64,000 bases of DNA from Thermocaproicibacter melissae (GCF_024498295.1 NZ_CP101827.1:1306001-1370000); one strand, 5' to 3'. Counted from the stretch's first letter, positions 36,252 through 45,155 are shown. Notes: generated from the sequence alone by a model not told the origin. Made by a program: numbers and translations.

Positions 36252-37115
36252 TTATTCTGTCTGCCAAATTGCTGTGCTTCCGCACGGGAGCACAAGCCCG
36301 GTCTCTGTTACGGGCAGGCCGATTTCGTCGCACGAAACCCTGCCGCCGTAGCGCTTTTGAACGAGAACACCGAGCAGATATTCCATCACCGCAGGGGAAA
36401 GCCCCGCTGTGTAAGAATTCAAGAGGAAGAACAGAGGCTCGCGCGAAAGAATCGGAAGGCACATTTGCACCAGACGGTAAATCTGTTCTTCGAGCTTCCA
36501 GACTTCCCCGTTCGGGCCGCGGCCGTAAGACGGAGGGTCCATAATGATTCCGTCATAAACGTTGCCGCGTCTTTGTTCGCGCAGCACGAATTTTTCGCAA
36601 TCGTCCACGAGCCAGCGCACCGGACGGTCCGCAAGGCCGGAAACTTCCGCGTTCTCGCGTGCCCATGTCACCATGCCGCGCGAGGCATCCACATGGCACA
36701 CCTGCGCGCCCGCCGCAAGGCAGGCAAGCGTTGCTGCTCCGGTGTAGCCGAACAAGTTCAAAACCTTTATCGGTCGGTTTGCCTCGCGAATCTTCTTGAT
36801 TACGAAATCCCAGTTGCACGCCTGTTCCGGAAAAAGCCCCGTGTGCTTGAAGCCCATCATTTTCAAACGGAAAGTCAGTCCGTTTCTGCTCACCGACCAC
36901 ACCGAAGGTACGGGCTTAAAGGTCTCCCAGTGCCCGCCGCCTTTGGAAGAGCGGATATAGCGCGCATTGGCCTGCTTCCAGAGTGGGTTTTTCTTCGGAG
37001 TATTCCAGATAATCTGCGGGTCGGGGCGGATGAGCACAACGTTGCCCCAGCGCTCAAGCCGCTCGCCCGAAGAAGTATCAATCAATTCATAATCTTGCCA
37101 GTCTGCCGTTCTCAC
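36252..37115 (-). CDS. Class I SAM-dependent methyltransferase, RlmI-like without PUA domain
   Basis: A 287-residue methyltransferase of the rRNA cytosine/large-subunit methylase family. Visible are the AdoMet motif LNLFGYTGAATLA, the acidic HVDASRGMV, and the catalytic DPPSYGRG. It lacks the N-terminal PUA domain of RlmI, so the substrate may be rRNA but is not proven. The start is GTG at 37115, with GAGGATAAAGC upstream. It lies between glmM and the ECF genes on the same strand. Confidence 0.78.
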   Translation of the reverse strand: MRTADWQDYELIDTSSGERLERWGNVVLIRPDPQIIWNTPKKNPLWKQANARYIRSSKGGGHWETFKPVPSVWSVSRNGLTFRLKMMGFKHTGLFPEQACNWDFVIKKIREANRPIKVLNLFGYTGAATLACLAAGAQVCHVDASRGMVTWARENAEVSGLADRPVRWLVDDCEKFVLREQRRGNVYDGIIMDPPSYGRGPNGEVWKLEEQIYRLVQMCLPILSREPLFFLLNSYTAGLSPAVMEYLLGVLVQKRYGGRVSCDEIGLPVTETGLVLPCGSTAIWQTE

Positions 37116-37131
37116 GCTTTATCCTCTTTCA

Positions 37132-38481
37132 TTAAGCCAGACGGTTGCGAATCACATTCGCTACGGAATCCGCCAGAGCCTGAATATATCCTTCGTCTTC
37201 GCCTTCGACCATCACGCGCAGCAGCGGTTCGGTTCCCGACGGGCGAACGATGATTCGACCGGAGGTACCGAGTTTTGTTTTGACCTCTTCTACCGCGCGC
37301 TTGACTTCCTCATCGGTGTAGAAACGGAGCTTGCCTTCCGGCTTTACGGTGACGTTCACCATAACCTGCGGGTAGCGTGTCATCAAGGTAGCAAGGCTGG
37401 AAAGGCGTGCCTGTCTGCGGTGAACAAGACTGAGCAGCTGTGCTGCCGTGAGCTGGCCGTCGCCTGTTGTGGCAAAATCAAGGAAAATGATATGGCCACT
37501 CTGCTCGCCGCCGAAGTTATAGCCTTCAAGCTGCATTTCTTCCAATACATAGCGGTCACCGACCTTTGTGGGTACGAACTTCATGCCTAGCTCATCGCAG
37601 AAGCGGCTGAAGCCCATATTCGTCATAATGGTTCCCACAACCGCATTCTTTGCCAGCTTGCCGCGGGACTTCATATCCGCCGCGCAGATTGCCATGACAT
37701 AGTCGCCGTCCACGAGCTGTCCCTTTTCGTCTACGGCAAGGCAGCGGTCTGCGTCGCCGTCAAACGCAACGCCTACGTCAAGGTGATTCTCACGGACATA
37801 GGTCATCAGTTTTTCCATGTGGGTGGAACCGCAGTTGTCGTTGACATTTACGCCGTTCGGCTGGTCAAAGAGGATGTGGCACTCCGCGCCGAGCTCCTCA
37901 AAAAGAGTTTTTGCGGTGCGGCTTGCGCAGCCGTTTGCACAGTCAACGGCAATTCTCATTCCGTCGAGTGCGAAGGGTACCGTACTCTTGATGTGGTCGA
38001 TATAATCGCGCACGGCGTTCGGAGCCTCCGAAACGCAGCCGACGTCTCCCCCTGTGGGGCACGGTATCTCCTGCTTATGGTCAAGCACGATGGACTCAAT
38101 CTGTTCTTCGAGGGCGTCCGGCAATTTGTAGCCGTCGCCGCTGAAAATCTTGATGCCGTTAAATTCGCAAGGGTTGTGCGAAGCCGTCAGCATCACGCCG
38201 GCATCTGCTTTGTATTTGCCAACCAGAAAAGCCACAGCCGGAGTCGGCACAACGCCAAGGCGGACGACGTTGGCTCCCACGCTGCAAAGGCCGGCAATCA
38301 TTGCCGCCTCAAGCATATCGGAGGAAATGCGGGTGTCCTTGCCGATGAGGATTTTCGGGTGGCGATGGTTATTGTCCGTCAAAACGGTTGCCGCTGCACG
38401 GCCGATATTCATAGCAAGTTCGCAGGTAAGTTCGCTGTTCGCGACACCGCGCACGCCGTCTGTTCCAAAAAGTCTTCCCAT
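37132..38481 (-). CDS. glmM: Phosphoglucosamine mutase GlmM
   Basis: A 449-residue enzyme converting glucosamine-6-phosphate to glucosamine-1-phosphate for UDP-GlcNAc, hence for peptidoglycan and for the sugar locus at 50-58 kb. The phosphoserine is Ser101 in LTASHNPCEFNGIK, the magnesium loop is FDGDADR and the phosphate-binding loop is RPSGTEPLLRVM. The start is ATG at 38481 (MGRLFGTDGVRG), supported by GGGAG upstream. Confidence 0.96.
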   Translation of the reverse strand: MGRLFGTDGVRGVANSELTCELAMNIGRAAATVLTDNNHRHPKILIGKDTRISSDMLEAAMIAGLCSVGANVVRLGVVPTPAVAFLVGKYKADAGVMLTASHNPCEFNGIKIFSGDGYKLPDALEEQIESIVLDHKQEIPCPTGGDVGCVSEAPNAVRDYIDHIKSTVPFALDGMRIAVDCANGCASRTAKTLFEELGAECHILFDQPNGVNVNDNCGSTHMEKLMTYVRENHLDVGVAFDGDADRCLAVDEKGQLVDGDYVMAICAADMKSRGKLAKNAVVGTIMTNMGFSRFCDELGMKFVPTKVGDRYVLEEMQLEGYNFGGEQSGHIIFLDFATTGDGQLTAAQLLSLVHRRQARLSSLATLMTRYPQVMVNVTVKPEGKLRFYTDEEVKRAVEEVKTKLGTSGRIIVRPSGTEPLLRVMVEGEDEGYIQALADSVANVIRNRLA

Positions 38482-38534
38482 TGATGTTAACACTCCCAAC
38501 TTGGCATTACGCCGAATGTTTTTTTATTTTTTGC

Positions 38535-39614
38535 TTAAAACAAGCTCTGCTGGCCGGAATCTGCTTCCGCGGGCGGCTTCAGGCCAAGGTGGCGGTACGC
38601 CGCGACCGTAACGCAACGTCCGCGCGGCGTACGGCTCAAAAAGCCGATCTGCATGAGGTAAGGCTCATAGACGTCTTCAATGGTAATGGCCTCCTCACCG
38701 ATTGCCGCCGCGAGGGTTTCCAGCCCAACCGGCCCGCCGTTGTAAAACTTAATCATGGCGTTCAGCAGACGCCTGTCGTTTGCATCGAGGCCCAACTCAT
38801 CGATTTCCAGCTTATCAAGGCCGATTTTTGCGGCCTCTTTGGTAATCTTTCCTCCCGCAACGACCTGCGCGAAGTCACGCACCCGTTTCAGCAGGCGGTT
38901 GGCGATTCGCGGCGTTCCGCGGGAACGGGAGGCAATTTCGAGGGCGCCGTCCGGGTCGATGGGAATATCGAGGATCCTTGCGCTGCGGGTGACAATCTGC
39001 GCAAGCTCCTGCTGAGAGTAAAGCTCCAAGCGAAGCACTACGCCGAAACGGTCGCGCAGCGGTGCGCTGAGCTGACCGGCGCGCGTTGTTGCGCCGACGA
39101 GCGTGAATTTCGGCAGCGGAAGATGGTAAGAAGCGGCCATCTCTCCCTTGCCGGTAATGATGTCCAGCGCAAAGTCTTCCATGGCAGGGTACATGATTTC
39201 CTCAACGCTCCGCGAAAGGCGGTGCACTTCGTCAATGAACAGCACATCGCCCGGATTGAGGTTGGTGAGAATTGCAGCGAGGTCGCCCGGCTTTTCCACC
39301 GCGGGGCCGGAGGTCACGCGAAGGTTTACCCCAAGCTCGTTGGCGATGATGCCCGCAAGCGTCGTTTTGCCGAGTCCCGGGGGACCGTAGAGCAAAACGT
39401 GGTCCAGGCTTTCCTTCCGCTGCTTTGCCGCTTCAATAAAAACGGATAGATTTTCTTTTACTTTTTCCTGCCCGATATATTCCGAAAGTCTGCGGGGACG
39501 AAGCGGATTTTCGACTTCCGCATCCTCCGGAGAATATTCCGGCGCTATGACACGGTTTTCAAAATCGGTTTCATCCTGCTCCAATTCAGAGGGAGTTCGA
39601 TTCAAGGGTTCCAT
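38535..39614 (-). CDS. ruvB: Holliday junction helicase motor RuvB
   Basis: A 359-residue AAA+ motor for branch migration. Walker A is GPPGLGKTT (77-85), Walker B is LFIDEVH (125-131), and [14 protein letters not shown] is the arginine-finger region. The winged-helix C-terminus is [17 protein letters not shown] at 39614 follows AAAGGCGGCACA. It lies 129 bases below ruvA; that gap holds a small GATGC/GCATC hairpin but no clear terminator. Confidence 0.96.
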   Translation of the reverse strand: MEPLNRTPSELEQDETDFENRVIAPEYSPEDAEVENPLRPRRLSEYIGQEKVKENLSVFIEAAKQRKESLDHVLLYGPPGLGKTTLAGIIANELGVNLRVTSGPAVEKPGDLAAILTNLNPGDVLFIDEVHRLSRSVEEIMYPAMEDFALDIITGKGEMAASYHLPLPKFTLVGATTRAGQLSAPLRDRFGVVLRLELYSQQELAQIVTRSARILDIPIDPDGALEIASRSRGTPRIANRLLKRVRDFAQVVAGGKITKEAAKIGLDKLEIDELGLDANDRRLLNAMIKFYNGGPVGLETLAAAIGEEAITIEDVYEPYLMQIGFLSRTPRGRCVTVAAYRHLGLKPPAEADSGQQSLF

Positions 39615-39743
39615 TGTGCCGCCTTTCTTCCCGAATCACCGGCAGTTTATTTTGCCCGGCTCGTGGTTTTTCAATTTCTTTCATAATTTTTATTCCTATG
39701 ACAATTTCGTCTTGTGTGAGATGCCTTTCGCATCCAGCACCTC

Positions 39744-40364
39744 TCACTTTGTTCCCCGAGCACCAGTATCCATGGATTTCAGGGAAAGACGAATGAGTTC
39801 CTCCACCGGGAGGGAACTGTCGAACTTCGCGACAACAGCCGCTGCGTCAGAAGGTTGATAGCCGAGTACCGTAAGAGCATTCACGGCCGCAGCCGCGTTG
39901 GAAGAGGCGGAAACGAGTCCCGCCCCCGATGCGGGGAGCTGTACGCTTCCTTCTTTCTGAAGATCCTTTACCTTGTCACGCAATTCCAGCGCAATGCGCT
40001 GTGCCAGCTTCGGGCCCACGCCGCTTGCGCGTGTGAGCGATTTGCTGTCGCCCGTAGCGACCGCAACAGCCACCTGTTCCGGTGAAAGTTCCGAGAGAAT
40101 GGCAAGCGCAACCTTCGGGCCAACGCCGCTGACGCCGGTCAGCATCTTAAAGCAGTTCAGCTCAGAAACGGTGGCAAAGCCGAACAGGTCAAGCGCATCC
40201 TCCCGAACGTTGAGGTGAGTATATAGAACGGCTTCTTCGCCCACTTTCGGCAGGGCTTTGAGCGTATTCATCGACGTGAGGCATTTGAAACCGACGCCGC
40301 CGCACTCAATTGCAGCAAACCCCGGCTCCTCATGAATTAATGTTCCTCTTAAACGGTAAAACAT
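39744..40364 (-). CDS. ruvA: Holliday junction DNA-binding protein RuvA
   Basis: A 206-residue protein with an N-terminal OB fold (FYRLRGTLIH start), two HhH motifs (LTGVSGVGPKVA and ASGVGPKLAQRIALEL) and a C-terminal RuvB-binding domain (residues 160-206). ATG at 40364 is preferred over TTG at 40373 on ribosome-site spacing (GGAAGG). It immediately follows ruvC. Confidence 0.95.
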   Translation of the reverse strand: MFYRLRGTLIHEEPGFAAIECGGVGFKCLTSMNTLKALPKVGEEAVLYTHLNVREDALDLFGFATVSELNCFKMLTGVSGVGPKVALAILSELSPEQVAVAVATGDSKSLTRASGVGPKLAQRIALELRDKVKDLQKEGSVQLPASGAGLVSASSNAAAAVNALTVLGYQPSDAAAVVAKFDSSLPVEELIRLSLKSMDTGARGTK

Positions 40365-40369
40365 CAGGC

Positions 40370-40897
40370 TCAATGCCTTCCTTTCACAATGGAAATCTTA
40401 TTGGCGAGCATTGCGCGCCTAAGTGCGGAACCCGCTGTCTGCCCGTGGCAGACAGCCATGGCTAGCGCGTCGGCAGTGTCGTCCGGCTTCGGCATATTCT
40501 TTAGGCCGAGCAGGCGGCGCGTCATTTCCATGACCTGCGGTTTCTTCGCTTGGCCGTAACCGGTCACGGCGGCTTTCACTTGCAGAGGCGTGTATTCGTA
40601 AATCTTCGCTCCGGCCTGCTGGCACGCCAGCAGAATGACGCCCCTTGCCTCTGCCACGCCGATTGCGGTTGTTTTATTGTTCTGAAAATAGAGCTTTTCA
40701 ATCGCCACAGCATCCGGTTTCCATTTCTGCGTTACGGTCGTGAGCGTGTCATAGATTTTTTCGAGCCTGCGGTTGAAATCAAGCCCGGCCTGCGTGACGA
40801 TTGCGCCGTACTCCAACGTCTGGAAACGACCGTTCTCGGCCTTTACGACTCCGTACCCGACAATCGCATAGCCCGGGTCGATTCCCAGAATAATCAT
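40370..40897 (-). CDS. ruvC: Holliday junction resolvase RuvC
   Basis: A 175-residue endonuclease. The four carboxylates are Asp7 (LGIDPGY), Glu67 (AIEKLYF), Asp140 and Asp143 (DDTADALAMA). It resolves the junction held by RuvA/B. ATG at 40897 follows GGGAGGACAGC. The gene order ruvC-ruvA-ruvB is a single run. No Firmicutes LexA box (CGAAC...GTTCG) was found upstream. Confidence 0.96.
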   Translation of the reverse strand: MIILGIDPGYAIVGYGVVKAENGRFQTLEYGAIVTQAGLDFNRRLEKIYDTLTTVTQKWKPDAVAIEKLYFQNNKTTAIGVAEARGVILLACQQAGAKIYEYTPLQVKAAVTGYGQAKKPQVMEMTRRLLGLKNMPKPDDTADALAMAVCHGQTAGSALRRAMLANKISIVKGRH

Positions 40898-40920
40898 CCA
40901 CGCTGTCCTCCCATTCAAAA

Positions 40921-40973
40921 TGCGGCATAAGCCGCAGACATATTTCAGTTTTTTTAATATTCAGTTTATTATA
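40921..40973 (-). promoter_or_regulatory. ruvC promoter and leader hairpin
   Basis: On the minus strand TGCTATAAT gives an extended -10 (40968-40973). The leader then contains TGCGGC-TTAT-GCCGCA followed by TTTTG and immediately the ribosome site, so the hairpin could modulate entry or act as a weak attenuator. Confidence 0.45.
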
Positions 40974-41068
40974 GCACATGGAGTCTTTGAAAGGAATAGG
41001 TGGGTCCCCGTTTTCTTTGCCCGACTCCATAATTCCGCAAAAGCTAAAAAAAGAAGGTCGTGTGTCGA

Positions 41069-41092
41069 TATAATAAGTTAAAAATGTATAAT
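41069..41092 (+). promoter_or_regulatory. Two -10 elements upstream of mtnN
   Basis: TATAAT occurs at 41069-41074 and again at 41087-41092. Neither has a strong -35. The second would give a very short leader before the ATG at 41120. Confidence 0.35.
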
Positions 41093-41119
41093 GTTGTAGA
41101 AGGGACGGGGCTGAAATCA

Positions 41120-41812
41120 ATGATTGGAATTATCGGCGCAATGGAGGTTGAGGTGGAAGAGATTCTAGGCCGCATGAAGGAAGAACGCAGCGATACGGTC
41201 AGCGGAATCATCTACCACATCGGAACCATCGGGAACAAGGAATGTGTCGTTGCGAAATGCGGCGTCGGAAAAGTGGCGGCCGCAGTCTGCGCGCAGACCA
41301 TGATTCTTCGTTATGCCCCGTCGGCCATTATCAACGTAGGAATAGCGGGCGGTATCGGCCCGGGCATCCACATCGGCGACATCATCGTTGCGAACGGCTT
41401 TGTCCAGCACGATATGGATACTTCCGCAGTCGGAGACGAAAAGGGCCTCATTTCTGGGCTGAATCTTGTTGTGATTCCTGTTTCAAAGCGCCTCCTGTCA
41501 TTGACCTCAGCAGCCGCGGAAAAACTCTGTGGCAAAGATAAAACGCATACAGGCATCATCGCGACCGGCGACCAGTTCATCAATGACCGTGAACGCCTTG
41601 AGCGAATCCGCGCTGAATTCGGCGCCTGCGCCTGCGAAATGGAAGGCGGAAGCATTGCCCAAGTCTGTTACATGAACCAGACACCGTTCGCCGCGGTACG
41701 CGCCGTTTCTGATAACGCCGACGAAGCCGCGGCCGTCAATTACGCGGAGTTTTTCAAGTCGTCGGCTCATACCGCGGCCGAGCTGATTTCGAGGCTTGTC
41801 CCGAATCTGTAA
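41120..41812 (+). CDS. mtnN: 5'-methylthioadenosine/S-adenosylhomocysteine nucleosidase
   Basis: A 230-residue nucleosidase that cleaves adenine from methylthioadenosine, S-adenosylhomocysteine and 5'-deoxyadenosine. Features: GAMEVEVE with the acid-base glutamate near residue 12, VGIAGGIGPGIH, CEMEGGSIAQV (substrate ribose contacts) and VSDNADE with the catalytic aspartate. Start ATG at 41120; the upstream sequence has GGGACGGGG. The next gene starts 37 bases downstream. Confidence 0.94.
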   Translation: MIGIIGAMEVEVEEILGRMKEERSDTVSGIIYHIGTIGNKECVVAKCGVGKVAAAVCAQTMILRYAPSAIINVGIAGGIGPGIHIGDIIVANGFVQHDMDTSAVGDEKGLISGLNLVVIPVSKRLLSLTSAAAEKLCGKDKTHTGIIATGDQFINDRERLERIRAEFGACACEMEGGSIAQVCYMNQTPFAAVRAVSDNADEAAAVNYAEFFKSSAHTAAELISRLVPNL

Positions 41813-41849
41813 GCAGCGCTCCGCGGTTTCTACAAAGGAGTTGGGTCTT

Positions 41850-42431
41850 ATGAAAATCATCGATATTTCACGCGACCTGTTTTCGACTCCACCCTATCCG
41901 GGCGACCCCGCCCCAAAGCGCGACCGAATCCGGCGCATGGATATGGGCGACAGCTATAACCTCTCTGGGTTTTATGCCTGCTGCCACAGCGCCACGCATC
42001 TGGACGCCCCGCTTCACTTCTTCGACGATGGCGACTCCGTTGACCGGATTTCTCTTTCCCGTTGTATCGGCCCCTGCACGGTCATAGCCGCTGAGGGAAT
42101 TCTCACCGGCGCGGACATCGACCGCCTGCCGCCAAATACAGAAAAAAGGATATTACTAAAGGGAAACGGCAAGGCATTTCTCTCCCAGAGCGCAGCTTTC
42201 GCGCTAGCGCAGGCAGGCTTTCTGCTGATTGGAACGGACGCGCCGAGCATCGACCTTGCAGAGGAGGATGGCGAACCGCACCGTGAACTTCTGGGCGCAG
42301 GAATCCCGATTCTGGAAGGGCTTGACCTTTCCGCAGTCGAGCCGGGGACCTATCGTCTCTGTGCGCTACCGCTTCTTCTCCGCGGTGCGGAGGCTGCTCC
42401 AGCAAGAGCCATTCTTCTTTCGGACACTTAA
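41850..42431 (+). CDS. Cyclase-family metal hydrolase (kynurenine formamidase-like)
   Basis: A 193-residue protein of the cyclase/KynB family. The metal motif HSATHLDAPLHF (H-x3-H-x-D-x3-HF) is complete, and the protein opens with the family's DISRDLFSTPPYPGDP. Members hydrolyse N-formylkynurenine, isatin or other cyclic amides; nothing here favours one. Start ATG at 41850 with AAAGGAG. Likely co-transcribed with mtnN. Confidence 0.85.
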   Translation: MKIIDISRDLFSTPPYPGDPAPKRDRIRRMDMGDSYNLSGFYACCHSATHLDAPLHFFDDGDSVDRISLSRCIGPCTVIAAEGILTGADIDRLPPNTEKRILLKGNGKAFLSQSAAFALAQAGFLLIGTDAPSIDLAEEDGEPHRELLGAGIPILEGLDLSAVEPGTYRLCALPLLLRGAEAAPARAILLSDT

Positions 42432-42449
42432 AAAAGATTTCATACATAT

Positions 42450-42622
42450 TTTACAGCATATTCACAGCACTTTTACAATTGGAAGGGCAGATACGGTTAT
42501 ACTGAAAGCATAGTCAGAAGACGGAGCCGCACCGAATTCTGGCCCATGTTCTACCCTCCTCAAGATATCCCTCAAGCACAGAAAAAGAATCCGGATGTTT
42601 GCCGGATTCTTTTTCTTTTTAA
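42450..42622 (+). ncRNA. Candidate C-rich small RNA with its own promoter and terminator
   Basis: TTTACA (42450-42455) and TACAAT (42474-42479, 18-base spacing) form a plausible promoter downstream of the cyclase stop. An alternative -10, TATACT, lies at 42498-42503. A strong terminator closes at 42582-42622, giving an RNA of about 120-135 bases with no open frame of note. It carries CCCTCCTCAAG and CCCTC, single-stranded C-rich stretches of the kind that pair with ribosome sites. The segment could instead be a long 3' UTR. Confidence 0.4.
42582..42622. terminator. Strong bidirectional intrinsic terminator
   Basis: AAAAAGAATCCGG (42582-42594) pairs with CCGGATTCTTTTT (42602-42614), with T-run to about 42620. 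Confidence 0.92.
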
Positions 42623-42696
42623 AATTTTCATTTTACTTTGCGCCATTGGAATATCGAATGTATTTTGGGGCCAAAATACTGACGGAGGTGGCGCAA

Positions 42697-43398
42697 TTGA
42701 AAGTTTCCAGTAATCGAAACAGTAAAAAAAATAGAGGATTTTACATCGCCGTTGGTGTGTGCTTGATAGCAGTAGGTGCGGCAGCTTGGACGACTTACGA
42801 CAGCGTAACGAAATACACGGAGCCGCAGAGTTCGGCAGAAAGCAAAGCAGCAGAAACAAACGACACCGTAAGCGGTATCTTTGTGAATGATGTTTCTTCC
42901 GCCCCGACCTCCAGCGCAAAGCCCGTGTCTTCGTCTCCGGCTTCCTCATCCGCGGCACCGGCCGTTTCCTCCAAGACGGGAACGAAACCGACCGCCGCAG
43001 CTGCGAATACGTTTACGATGCCGGTAAGCGGAAAGGTCTCGCAGGCTTTCAGCAAGAAACCGGTGTTCAATAAAACTCTCGGAGATTATCGTGCCCACAC
43101 TGGTGTTGACCTAAGCGCGAAAACCGGTGAAACTGTAAAAGCTTGCGCCGACGGCGTTGTAACCAAAGTAGCAAATGACGATCGAAACGGCAACACCATT
43201 GTGATTAAACACGGTTCGATTGAGGCGACCTACTGCGGGCTTGATAAAATGCTTGTGAAGGAAAAGCAGACCGTTAAGCGCGGTCAAAAAATCGGCACCG
43301 TGGGCGTTGACCCAACGGAAAGTCTTGAATCTCCGCACCTTCATCTAATAATGAAACAAAATGGCCAGTATATTGACCCCATGACGATTCTGAAATGA
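42697..43398 (+). CDS. SpoIIQ-like M23 (LytM) peptidase, membrane anchored
   Basis: A 233-residue protein with a short basic cytosolic tail, one membrane span (13-31), a Ser/Ala-rich linker (about 45-105) and a LytM domain. The zinc ligands are His134 and Asp138 (AHTGVD) and His216, with the catalytic His214 in SPHLHL, so the site looks intact. Size and layout match SpoIIQ, the forespore protein that pairs with SpoIIIAH in engulfment; Bacillus SpoIIQ lacks an intact site, clostridial forms keep it. It could also be a vegetative wall hydrolase. Start TTG at 42697 after GGAGGTGGCGCAA. No sigma-F/G promoter could be recognised. Confidence 0.8.
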   Translation: MKVSSNRNSKKNRGFYIAVGVCLIAVGAAAWTTYDSVTKYTEPQSSAESKAAETNDTVSGIFVNDVSSAPTSSAKPVSSSPASSSAAPAVSSKTGTKPTAAAANTFTMPVSGKVSQAFSKKPVFNKTLGDYRAHTGVDLSAKTGETVKACADGVVTKVANDDRNGNTIVIKHGSIEATYCGLDKMLVKEKQTVKRGQKIGTVGVDPTESLESPHLHLIMKQNGQYIDPMTILK

Positions 43399-43437
43399 AT
43401 CTGGGTTTCCTGCCCCCGATTCGTTTAGGGGCATCTG

Positions 43438-43473
43438 AAAAAACCGCTGTCTCTAAAAAGACGGCGGTTTTTT
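43438..43473 (+). terminator. Terminator after the LytM gene
   Basis: AAAAAACCGC pairs with GCGGTTTTTT, with an inner GTCT/AGAC helix, ending in a T-run. Confidence 0.9.
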
Positions 43474-43592
43474 CTGCACTTTCGTTTGTTTCTTCGGCAC
43501 AAATAGTCAAGTTCACCAAATTTTTAAGATTCCTGTTCACACTAAGTTTACAATTAGTACAATTTGCGTTCTCATAAAGCGGTTAGTTATAT

Positions 43593-43600
43593 GATATAAT
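43593..43600 (+). promoter_or_regulatory. Extended -10 promoter of the UspA-like gene
   Basis: TGATATAAT (TGnTATAAT) with the -10 hexamer at 43595-43600, about 40 bases before the TTG start. Confidence 0.5.
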
Positions 43601-43640
43601 CATAGTGGTTATTAATGTATTTCTGAAGGGAGATGCAAAT

Positions 43641-44081
43641 TTGAAAAGCAGTAAAACGGTTCTCGTGTGTGTTACCGGTCAACGGGACTGTGACCGGTTG
43701 ATCCGAACCGGAAAAACTCTTGCTGACAAACTGGACCTTCCGCTGCGTGTTTTGTGTGTTCAACCCGCTTCTGCCGGGCTGCAGGGTAATTCCGAAGAAC
43801 TGGAATACCTCCGTCAAACCGCACGCGACGCCCATGCAGAAATGACCGTTTATTTCAACGATGATGCGCCTCTCATGGCCGTGAGTGTCGCAAAAAAAAT
43901 CGGAGCCAAACATATCGTCACCGGCATGCCGGAAGCCCCTGCGAACGGTTTTGTGGAGCTGATACATAAATTTTTACCGGATATTCCAATCAGCATGGTG
44001 GAGAAAAACGGAAAGATTCATAACATCTGCCCCGCTGAAATTGACGAGCAAACCGCAAAAAAACTCGTGATCCAGGCTTAA
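43641..44081 (+). CDS. UspA-like nucleotide-binding protein
   Basis: A 146-residue single-domain protein of the universal-stress/KdpD C-domain type: VLVCVTGQRDCDRLI at the first strand, LRVLCVQP, and KKIGAKHIVTGMPEA. The typical ATP-binding GSxxxG motif is not clear, so nucleotide binding is uncertain. Start TTG at 43641 with GAAGGGAG. Single gene between a terminator and the next one. Role unknown. Confidence 0.7.
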   Translation: MKSSKTVLVCVTGQRDCDRLIRTGKTLADKLDLPLRVLCVQPASAGLQGNSEELEYLRQTARDAHAEMTVYFNDDAPLMAVSVAKKIGAKHIVTGMPEAPANGFVELIHKFLPDIPISMVEKNGKIHNICPAEIDEQTAKKLVIQA

Positions 44082-44093
44082 GATAAAAAATTA

Positions 44094-44131
44094 GCCCCCG
44101 GAAGATGAAAAATCTCCCGGGGGCAGTTTTT
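44094..44131. terminator. Bidirectional intrinsic terminator
   Basis: GCCCCCGG pairs with CCGGGGGC, with an inner AGAT/ATCT helix and T-runs on both sides, between convergent genes. Confidence 0.9.
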
Positions 44132-45155
44132 ATCCCTTAAAAATGAATGGGCTGTTATCCACCGATGTGTCGAGGACAGCAAACTTGTAGCCCTCGCTCT
44201 TGAGGGTTGAAAGGAAACGCGGAAGCTGCTGGAGCGTTGCCTGTTTTGCCGCCGTATTATGGAACAGCACAACCGAAACGCGGTGCTGATGCACGCCGTT
44301 CAGCGCATACTGATAGATTTCCTCCGGCGTTTTCGCTTTGGCTGCATCTTCACTGCAGACATTCCAGTCAAAATATACGTAGCCGCGCCTTTTCAGCCCC
44401 ATGATAATTTCACGCCGAGTTTTGGCGTTGAAGCTATTTACACTGCCGCCCGGAAAGCGGCAGATTTTTGTGTCTACTCCTGTCGCGTCGAGGATTGCCT
44501 TATGCATCCGGTCAAAATCCGCAAAAAACGCTTCTTCGGAAGCGTAGATCTGACGATAGTTGTGCGTCCAGCTGTGAACGCCGATGGCTTGCCCTCTCTT
44601 GACAATCTCCTGCAGGTCGCGCGTTTCGTTCTTGTCGTTGACCCCGACCACAAAGAATGTAGCTTTTACTTGATACTGGTCCAGAATATCCAAAAGCGGC
44701 TTTGTCAGCGAAGACGGACCGTCGTCAAACGTCAGATAGACCGTTTTTTCCTTTGGCAGAGAAGTTTGGTAACTCGGCGTCTCCGAAGGGTCGGGATCTT
44801 CTTCAACGGGTTTGGTAGATGCGGGCTTTGCCGGACGTTTGGAAGAAGAAGGCGCCGGCTTCGCAGAAGAAGCGGCCGCCGAAGAAACGACTGCCCTAGA
44901 GGAAACGGCCGCCGCTGACGAAACTGCCGAGGACGAAACAGGCTTGGAGGAACCGGCAGCGGAAGACACCTTCCTCGAAAGAAAAGAGGACGCTGGACGA
45001 AATGAGCCTGAGGACGATACGGCCTGTTTTGCCGACACCCCGTCGTCCAGGGGCGTTTTCATGGCGGAAACCGTACAGAACATAAGCCCCACAGCGAGAG
45101 AAACGGATATCAGCGCCAAAAGACTCTTCCTGCTCCCCGAAGATTTGGGTTTCAT
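44130..45155 (-). CDS. Exported, membrane-anchored polysaccharide deacetylase
   Basis: A 341-residue protein. A membrane span at 11-31 is followed by a long low-complexity Ser/Ala/Pro linker (about 45-130) and a NodB domain. The catalytic residues are Asp144-Asp145 (TFDDGPS) and the metal pair His194/His198 (HSWTH). It probably removes N-acetyl groups from peptidoglycan or another wall polymer and so raises lysozyme resistance. ATG at 45155 follows GAAAGGCGG. Unlike the deacetylase at 14.2 kb, this one is clearly exported. Confidence 0.88.
   Translation of the reverse strand: MKPKSSGSRKSLLALISVSLAVGLMFCTVSAMKTPLDDGVSAKQAVSSSGSFRPASSFLSRKVSSAAGSSKPVSSSAVSSAAAVSSRAVVSSAAASSAKPAPSSSKRPAKPASTKPVEEDPDPSETPSYQTSLPKEKTVYLTFDDGPSSLTKPLLDILDQYQVKATFFVVGVNDKNETRDLQEIVKRGQAIGVHSWTHNYRQIYASEEAFFADFDRMHKAILDATGVDTKICRFPGGSVNSFNAKTRREIIMGLKRRGYVYFDWNVCSEDAAKAKTPEEIYQYALNGVHQHRVSVVLFHNTAAKQATLQQLPRFLSTLKSEGYKFAVLDTSVDNSPFIFKG

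Noticed and set aside
40898-41000. LexA operator before ruvC
   Set aside because: No CGAAC-N4-GTTCG-type palindrome is present.
42622-42696. Sigma-F or sigma-G promoter before the SpoIIQ-like gene
   Set aside because: No convincing forespore -35/-10 pair could be matched.
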